A model generated the notes under the pieces. It did not search any database, was not told where the DNA came from, and was given only the letters and a program-made list of their open reading frames with translations. From Rhynchonema sp. JSB1_4 (taxonomy: Eukaryota; Nematoda; Chromadorea; Monhysterida; Xyalidae): a DNA stretch of 64,000 nucleotides. Shown one piece after another: positions 58,801 through 64,000 of this stretch (its first letter is position 1; every line of letters begins with the position of its first letter). The stretch lies in the NCBI GenBank assembly GCA_030248065.1, contig JASAMV010001041.1:62001-126000 (forward strand), given 5' to 3'. Both the position numbers and the translations under genes were made by a program.

Positions 58801-61800
58801 GAGGTATTTTTAAGGCTTGTAACGCGGTATCCTTATCTTTCTGGAGCCAACGCCGGGTGTCCGATTATTTGGCATCTTGAATTTTCGGCCAGGGGTATCC
58901 TGCTAATCTGACTTTTGGATCACCCAGCGACACCACTGCACCTTAAAAATGACTGACTGAAATTTGGGTCTTCCCCCCATCATTTTCACGCCATAACAAC
59001 AGAGATCAAAGCATTAGACACAAGACAGCTTGAATTTGAAAAACAAACGGCACAGCTGGAAAAATTTCAGAAAATCCAGAAAAGTGTAGCACAGATTTCA
59101 TCTTCTCACTAACCAGTCGATCCGACACTGCTACTTCGTGTGTCAGCACCACTGCCATCAGTTGACGTGTCTTCATTGTCCAGCTTGTCAACATCGATTT
59201 TGATTTCTTCTTCTGCAATTTTTTTAAAATTTGTTTCGAACGAAGTGTTCAAGTTTCATTAGGACCAAAGTTTAATCAAACTCTTAATAAATATTTGGGA
59301 ACAAATTTACATCAAATACACCTACGATTGCCGAAAAACCATTTGTTTATATTTTAGGAAAAAAAACCGATAAGGAACCGTAGTGCATAAGCGTAAGGAA
59401 ACCCAAAACATGCATTTTGGGCACATATTTTGTGCATTACTGACACCGCGCTTGTGTCAATTTACGCCCAAAACACGCAACTATGGCGACATTTAGCGTG
59501 ATGGATTCGGGTTTGAAAAAAGTTGTCCCTTATCCCGAAAAAATTGCAGTTTTTGAAAAAAAAACCTTTGGCCCCGGGTTGGCCCGGTTTTTTCCCACAC
59601 CCCAGGACCGGCAACGCTCGAAAAAACTGGTTTATTCCCGTCTTTTTGAAAAAAAAACCGTTTTTTTCACGCGGCAACTATAAATGTACCTGTATCAGAC
59701 ACATTCGCACTCTTGTTCGCCGGTGATAGACTGGACAATTGTGGTGGCGGTGCACCATTCACTGACGAATTACCGCCACCGTCGTTAAGAATCGTGTTAC
59801 TGCAATAGATGGTCCTGGTCAACGCAGTCACAATTGTACGATACAAATATACTACATATCAAAATGTAACCAACCGCTGTCCACCACCACCGGCAATGAT
59901 ATGATTTTGATATGTATGATGTGTGCTGCCGTGGTGTGCCATGACTGCAGCACTGTTGCTGACCAGAATCTTCACCGGTTTCGTTTGGTTCCTGCTGTGA
60001 ACTGCATGTCTAAGCCCGGTCGTCGCAGCAGCAGACGTTGGTGGCTCGCCGCCTTGAGCACTCAGGGTGATCAATTTGGGACTGACGCCAGTGCTCGTGG
60101 CCAGCCAGGAACGTTGATTCACACGGCACACGGGTATCACAGCTGGGGGTGTATGACAGGAGGACGATCCTCCGCTCGACCGTTGACCATGGACCGACGT
60201 CGAAAGTGTGATCACCGGTCGTTGTTTGCTGCTGGTGACCAGCGTCCGATGACGGGACACACTCAACGGCGACACTGATCGGTAGGACGTGCTCGGTAGC
60301 TGTAATTCAAAAACAGAGAATTTGATCCAGAGAACAGAGTACTGATCCAAGCTTAATCGTCCCGATGTGGAAGTGCCAGGTCGGACACGACCCATCGCCG
60401 AAAGGGTTGACTCAATATTAATTGAGTTGGTATCTGGGGAGAAATAAATTCAGTCTTGATGGGTCTTCATTCAGTCTTTCGATGAACAGTCTTGTATGGA
60501 ACTCCAGCATGGATCTAAGCAGTGCTGGTGGCTACTTTACAAAGATAGATGCCGTACCCAAGGGCCAAACACTGGGGACGCCGGGATACTTACTGTACCA
60601 CAACAATTTGGGGAAGACCCGTTGGGGGAAATTTTTTAGAAAGGGATACTATAACCATACTAAACTCGTGGGGATTTTGCGAATTCATCGGTTAAAATGC
60701 GCACGATTCGTGCGCCACATAAAACGTTCAGTCGATTTCGGCCGGTCTTCAGCAATCTTTTAGACGAAAAGAGAGTAAAAATAGGGGGGCCGAGACAGGA
60801 GAAACACGCACCAAGGGGGAGCGCAAACCGTGCCAGCAAGGGCAAGGGGGAGATACTGTACCTATTGGGGTTCCCATCCATCCCCACACCCAGCACTGTT
60901 GTGGAGGCCTCGGTCAAGTCTCAACGATTCCGCACCAATCCAACCTTTCTGTAGTAGTTGTGTGGTTGGTGAGTGCCAGTTGTGGACACATAGAGCACGC
61001 CACCGTTGTGTCGACCACCGGATTGTTGTTCAATCAACCGGCCTCGACTCACAATACGGCTGGTCGAATCGATGTGGTGATGATGGCCTGGCAAGAGTTC
61101 TCAAATTCATTTCGCTATCGATTTCCAAACATTTTTTCTCGATACAGGGATTTCTTTTTCAAAGTCGGGGCCCATTGGTGGCTCAGTTACCTTGGTGAAA
61201 AAAGGTCTCTTTGGAACTACGTTTTTCGAAAATGACCGGCCACTTACCCCTTGCATTGGTGTACACCAAGCACCGTTCAGTGACACTTTGTACGACCAAA
61301 TAAAGCGTTTTTGAACCAAATACCAAGCAAAACAGAATAATGCGCGGCGCGCAGAATTTTGGTACTTTTTGCACGCGCGATCAAAGCAACTGATCAGGAA
61401 CAGGTGTTAATGGCTACAAATAAGCCAGGCAGGCTGTTGGGTCAGATGTCGGACGAAGGGTGTGGACAGGGCGCCGACCTGATGTTCATAAAGTCATAAA
61501 AACGCAACTGAAACGCATTTGAGAAGGCACTGATTTGGATTTTGGAGGGGGACTGGTAATTTTTGCGGACGGTGTCGATTCTGGGCGGCAGGTGATTGTA
61601 CAGGTCTGCCTGGTATGTCTTGTTTGTGGGTCGTTAACATGCCTTCATCGTCAGCAAGCGAATCTAGTAGCTCATTGTTTTGCAACGAAAGTGGCCATTG
61701 CCATTCTCTAGCTGCTACGAACATTGTAACACCACTGACACCGCAACATGTACATAGTACACATCGACCAGTAATGGCAACAGAAAATATGAGTAAACGC

Positions 61801-62860
61801 GCGTAGCGCAATTTTTTTTGGTTTTTTGGCTGTTTGCTTCTTTTGAAAACTTTTACTGGCTTATTGAAGTTCTCATTTCATATTTATAGTGGCAGATTGA
61901 GCCATCTGGTGGCGAAAAACGCTGTTTCGCTACCTTTTCTCACAACGGGACTCTGCACGGCTCGACGCGATTCGGTCACATCATACGCATCACCGTCGGC
62001 ACTGATCTCTACCTCGAGATCCTGGTCTGAGTCGAATGGCGGTATCGGCGTCAACTCAGGTGGGGGACTGCGTGGCAGACTGAAGTACGTGTGGTCCGAC
62101 CATCTGCAAACAGAACCGCAATACAAATAGGTGCACGAGCAAGCAGGCAAGACACTCAAAATTGTGAAAAAATGGATCAACGAACGCACCTCAATTCGTT
62201 ATAGTACTGCAACGACTGTTTGACGGCCTCGAGTTTGCCGTCGTCGGTGTCATTGAACACGAAATCATCGCACGAATAACTGCAAACAACAATTAGGGGG
62301 CCAGTTCGTTATTTATCGATCCTGCTCGTACTCGGTCAGGCGGCAGCACGAAATGAAAGCAATAAACCACACTCACCAGAACACCGAATAATTGTGACAG
62401 TCCATGCAGATCGAGTGTTCGCGACAGAAATGGAAATGTTTCAGACCGTCCTGATGCACGTAGCTGCAACAACGGACATTATGAAGACAAAAGGAACGCA
62501 TGACCAAAGCAAGGCCTTGATACCAACCGGCCACAGTGGATGAGTCCGCAATAGAGACACAGCCATGGACTGAGCGATGTGCCGCACTCTGCAAGAAAAG
62601 GAAATTATGACAATAAAAACGACAATCACGACATTTCTGGATGTTTCAATCCAGCACAACTGACCAACACAGTTCCAATTGGTCGGCTCAGTGGTGGTTT
62701 CAGCCGAGTTGTTGTGTGTGTGCACGCGTGTCGCTCGGCTCACGGCCACATGTCTGCCGTCTTTGTGTTTCTCGACGCCGCTTTTCGACACCGACTGCTT
62801 GATCAGGTCGATGTCCAATTTCGAAATCCGAACCGAATACGCCACATGCGCACAATTCAT
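55001..62860 (-). CDS. USP3: USP3-type ubiquitin-specific protease with ZnF-UBP, 792 aa, complete
   Basis: Seventeen exons on the minus strand: 62860-62665, 62588-62528, 62463-62377, 62279-62190, 62103-61944, 60299-59875, 59799-59690, 59212-59114, 58386-58212, 58147-58040, 57776-57660, 57195-57082, 56985-56903, 56832-56660, 56056-55907, 55631-55549, 55148-55001 (2379 nt). USP3 removes ubiquitin from histones H2A/H2B and limits DNA-damage signalling. ZnF-UBP at 1-130: [64 protein letters not shown] long Ser/Thr-rich linker (about 130-450) follows. Catalytic Cys458 in [31 protein letters not shown], zinc-finger CXXC pairs (CLDCS, CSRCNC), [10 protein letters not shown], His749 in SGHYTAYAL and Asp765 in WYHFND. 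Human USP3 is 520 aa; the extra length is in the linker. Exon 61944 is ended at GTGAGA to keep phase; a slightly different donor or an extra linker exon is possible. Confidence 0.92.
55782..55859. repeat. poly-C tract in USP3 intron 15
   Basis: A nearly pure C tract of about 75 bp, with an unbroken C52 run at 55794-55845. In the transcript, which is on the minus strand, this is a long G run inside the intron between the exons at 56056-55907 and 55631-55549. Its exact length may be an assembly estimate. Confidence 0.9.
56094..56512. mobile_element. hAT-like MITE, TIR CAGTGGTGTCGTT, in USP3 intron
   Basis: Starts CAGTGGTGTCGTT and ends AACGACACCACTG, with a perfect 8-bp duplication ATCACAAG on both sides (56086-56093 and 56513-56520). 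Internal word GGTATGGGAAATTTT recurs five or more times near the two ends among G runs; the centre has an ATCGCTTGCTGTCGCAAG hairpin. It lies between USP3 exons 56832-56660 and 56056-55907. Confidence 0.93.
57380..57640. mobile_element. trunc­ated hAT-like MITE, left end only
   Basis: Left end CAGTGGTGTCGTGTGGG at 57380, followed by words of the GGATACC / GGTATCCGACACCGG / CCCGATACCCC type, which resemble the internal words of the element at 14661-15067. No matching right end is visible before the USP3 exon at 57660-57776, so I treat it as 3'-truncated; the end given is approximate. Confidence 0.6.
58618..58938. mobile_element. hAT-like MITE, TIR CAGTGGTGTCG, in USP3 intron
   Basis: Starts CAGTGGTGTCGTTAC and ends GCGACACCACTG, 321 bp. 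Centre contains the hairpin-like ATCGCTTGCCAAAGCAAGC seen in the other copies. The flanking 8-mers do not match, so the duplication is decayed or the insertion was rearranged. Confidence 0.75.
60520..60899. repeat. possible MITE, ends CAGTGCTGG...CCAGCACTG, in USP3 intron 5
   Basis: The ends CAGTGCTGGTGG and CACACCCAGCACTG form a short imperfect inverted pair. G runs and repeated GGGATACT-type words near both ends follow the layout of the other hAT-like elements here. No target duplication is found, so the boundaries are tentative. The whole 1.6-kb intron (60300-61943) is otherwise unrecognised sequence. Confidence 0.45.
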
Positions 62861-62984
62861 TGTCGAAAGTCGACTTCACTTTATTCGATATTGATGGATT
62901 TCCTCTGGGGTCGTCCTCGTCCGTCAACGAAGCCGAAATCTCGAATCGAATGACTTCCGTTTTTCAGTCTCAGTCTCCGGCTTA

Positions 62985-63725
62985 GGCTGCGGCCTACTTT
63001 TCAACTCAGACTTCCCGGCCCGATATTGCCCAAAATATTATAAAACTCGTGGTTTTTTTTATTAAAAACCGCAAACCGCGGTTTTCGCAAGAATTTGGCA
63101 CTGGATTTGGTCTTATTTGCAATTTTTAGTTTGCAGCGGTCAATTTTGTGTCAAAAACCTTGCTTCTCTGACAGTGTAGTACTTGGTCAGGGTGTTGACG
63201 ATAGATAGATTGGGACCCGAAATGTGTTGACGATAGATAGATGACCCAAGTCCGAAATCTGGGGGGGGTCGACCCAAACTTGTTGACGATAGATAGATGG
63301 TGGGGGGTCGCCAAAAATCAAGGTATAGTATAGTGTACTAAGTTGGTAATAATGTGTAAATATTACTGAAAATGTACTTAGATGCACTAAATCCGCGCGT
63401 AGCGCGCGATTTTTTGCCCATTTGAGACAAAAAATACCGATTTTGAGCCATTTTGAGGCAAAAATACTCATTTTGGGGTCGAAATGTGTTGACGATAGAT
63501 AGATTGTTCCCAGAATTTGTTGACGATAGATAGATTTGCCCATAAGTGTTGACGATAGATAGATGAAATCTAAAAGTGTTGACGATAGATAGTTGAATTT
63601 GGGGGGGGGGAACCCACCCCCCAAGTACTACCCTGTTCTCTGAACAAACCAAAACGTCATCAGAAAATTGGTCAAAAAAATCGTGCCGGGCCGGGCTGGC
63701 CAAACCCAGCCCGATTGACAGCTCT
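62985..63725. repeat. GC-rich repeat (GGCCCG/CGGGCC ends) split by a younger insertion
   Basis: The left part (CCCGGCCCGATATTGCC..., then ACCGCGGTTTTCGCAAGAAT...) and the right part (CTGAACAAACCAAAACGTCATC...GGGCCGGGCTGG...GATTGACAGCTCTAC) together match, as reverse complement or closely related sequence, the eEF2 intron-1 block at 11270-11580. A 464-bp hAT-like element at 63172-63635 interrupts it. The tail TTGACAGCTCTAC / TTGACACCTCTAC is shared by three blocks in the window. Confidence 0.7.
63172..63635. mobile_element. hAT-like MITE carrying seven TGTTGACGATAGATAGAT words
   Basis: Starts CAGTGTAGTACTTGG and ends CCAAGTACTACCCTG. A perfect 8-bp duplication TTCTCTGA flanks it (63164-63171 and 63636-63643). 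The 18-base word TGTTGACGATAGATAGAT starts at 63193, 63225, 63281, 63487, 63518, 63547 and 63577 (the last copy ends differently). The middle has CGCGCGTAGCGCGCGATTTT, a GC hairpin followed by T. Confidence 0.93.
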
Positions 63726-63782
63726 ACAAGCATGCAAACGCAAAAGCGGAACAAAAACCCGTGCCACGTGCGGTGCCGGTGC

Positions 63783-64000
63783 GCTGTGTAGTTCCTGGAA
63801 GGGTCCCTCCTCGGGTACGTCTGTTCCCCCTCCACGGTACGCCTGCCCCTCTGTTCCCCTTCCGGCCCCGCCCCGGGTACGTCTGCTCCCTCAATTTTTG
63901 CCTGAAATAGGCAAGTTTTGGCCTTAAACAGGCATTTTTAGGAGGCGTAAAATGAGTGATTTTTAGGTCAATGTTGTCAAAAATCGCCAAAATACCCCTC
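63783..64000. repeat. left part of a further hAT-like repeat running off the right edge
   Basis: The sequence TGTGTAGTTCCTGG is followed by GGGTACGTCTG(T/C)TCCC words and then TCAATTTTTGCCTGAAATAGG...TTTTTAGGTCAATG. This matches the layout and parts of the sequence at 10665-10860 (CAGTGTAGTTCCTGG, repeated words, TCAATTTTTGCCTAAAATAAG..., TTTTTAGGTCAATA), but with a different repeated word. Confidence 0.6.

Noticed and set aside
63193..63594. Repeated 18-mer with roughly 30-bp spacing, resembling a CRISPR array
   Set aside because: The DNA is eukaryotic, spacing is uneven (29 to 206 bp), copies are imperfect, and the set lies inside an element with terminal inverted repeats and an 8-bp target duplication.

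Overview
This is a eukaryotic (metazoan) window and most probably nematode DNA. Genes are split by many GT-AG introns. The elongation factor 2 deduced from 23 exons matches nematode eEF2 most closely in its variable stretches. There is a cuticlin-like ZP-domain gene, an in-register tract of the nematode telomere hexamer TTAGGC, and one closely spaced same-strand gene pair that looks like a nematode operon. Intron density is far above that of Caenorhabditis, so a lineage outside the rhabditids is likely; I cannot name the species.

Layout, left to right: (1) 213-1377 minus, the 5' part of a calexcitin-like EF-hand gene running off the left edge. (2) 4851-9637 plus, a 10-exon membrane-anchored ZP/cuticlin-like protein. 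(3) 10595-21809 plus, complete eEF2; its first coding exon is only the ATG, and its introns hold MITEs, a non-LTR retrotransposon fragment and a GC-rich nested repeat cluster. (4) About 22-34.8 kb, a gene-poor stretch with a fold-back repeat, a tRNA-like block, a telomere-like tract and a Harbinger-type MITE. (5) 34850-43070 plus, an ASH1/ASH1L-type histone methyltransferase (AWS-SET-post-SET, remnant bromodomain, PHD, BAH). (6) 45201-46410 minus, a small secreted Cys-rich protein. (7) 46.9-49.1 kb, two inverted-repeat elements. (8) 51934-53419 minus VPS25 (ESCRT-II) followed after 77 bp by 50073-51856 minus TRMT61A (tRNA m1A58 methyltransferase). (9) 55001-62860 minus, a complete USP3-type deubiquitinase with four or five MITE-like insertions in its introns. 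(10) 63-64 kb, nested GC-rich repeats.

Every complete gene model below has consistent phases at every splice site and an exon total divisible by three (eEF2 853 aa, VPS25 175 aa, TRMT61A 305 aa, USP3 792 aa, ASH1-like 1882 aa, ZP 765 aa, Cys-rich 188 aa). The genes form no single pathway. Two act on histones (ASH1L writes H3K36 methylation; USP3-type enzymes remove H2A/H2B ubiquitin), two serve translation (eEF2, TRMT61A), one serves endosomal sorting (VPS25) and one the cuticle (ZP).

The least expected signals are window-wide. First, a 10-base word, TGATGTTTCA, occurs 14 times exactly (about 0.1 expected). Second, 5' splice sites mostly carry a pyrimidine at +3 (GTTGGT, GTCGGT). Third, a set of hAT-like MITEs shares ends and layout but carries different internal repeated motifs from copy to copy.
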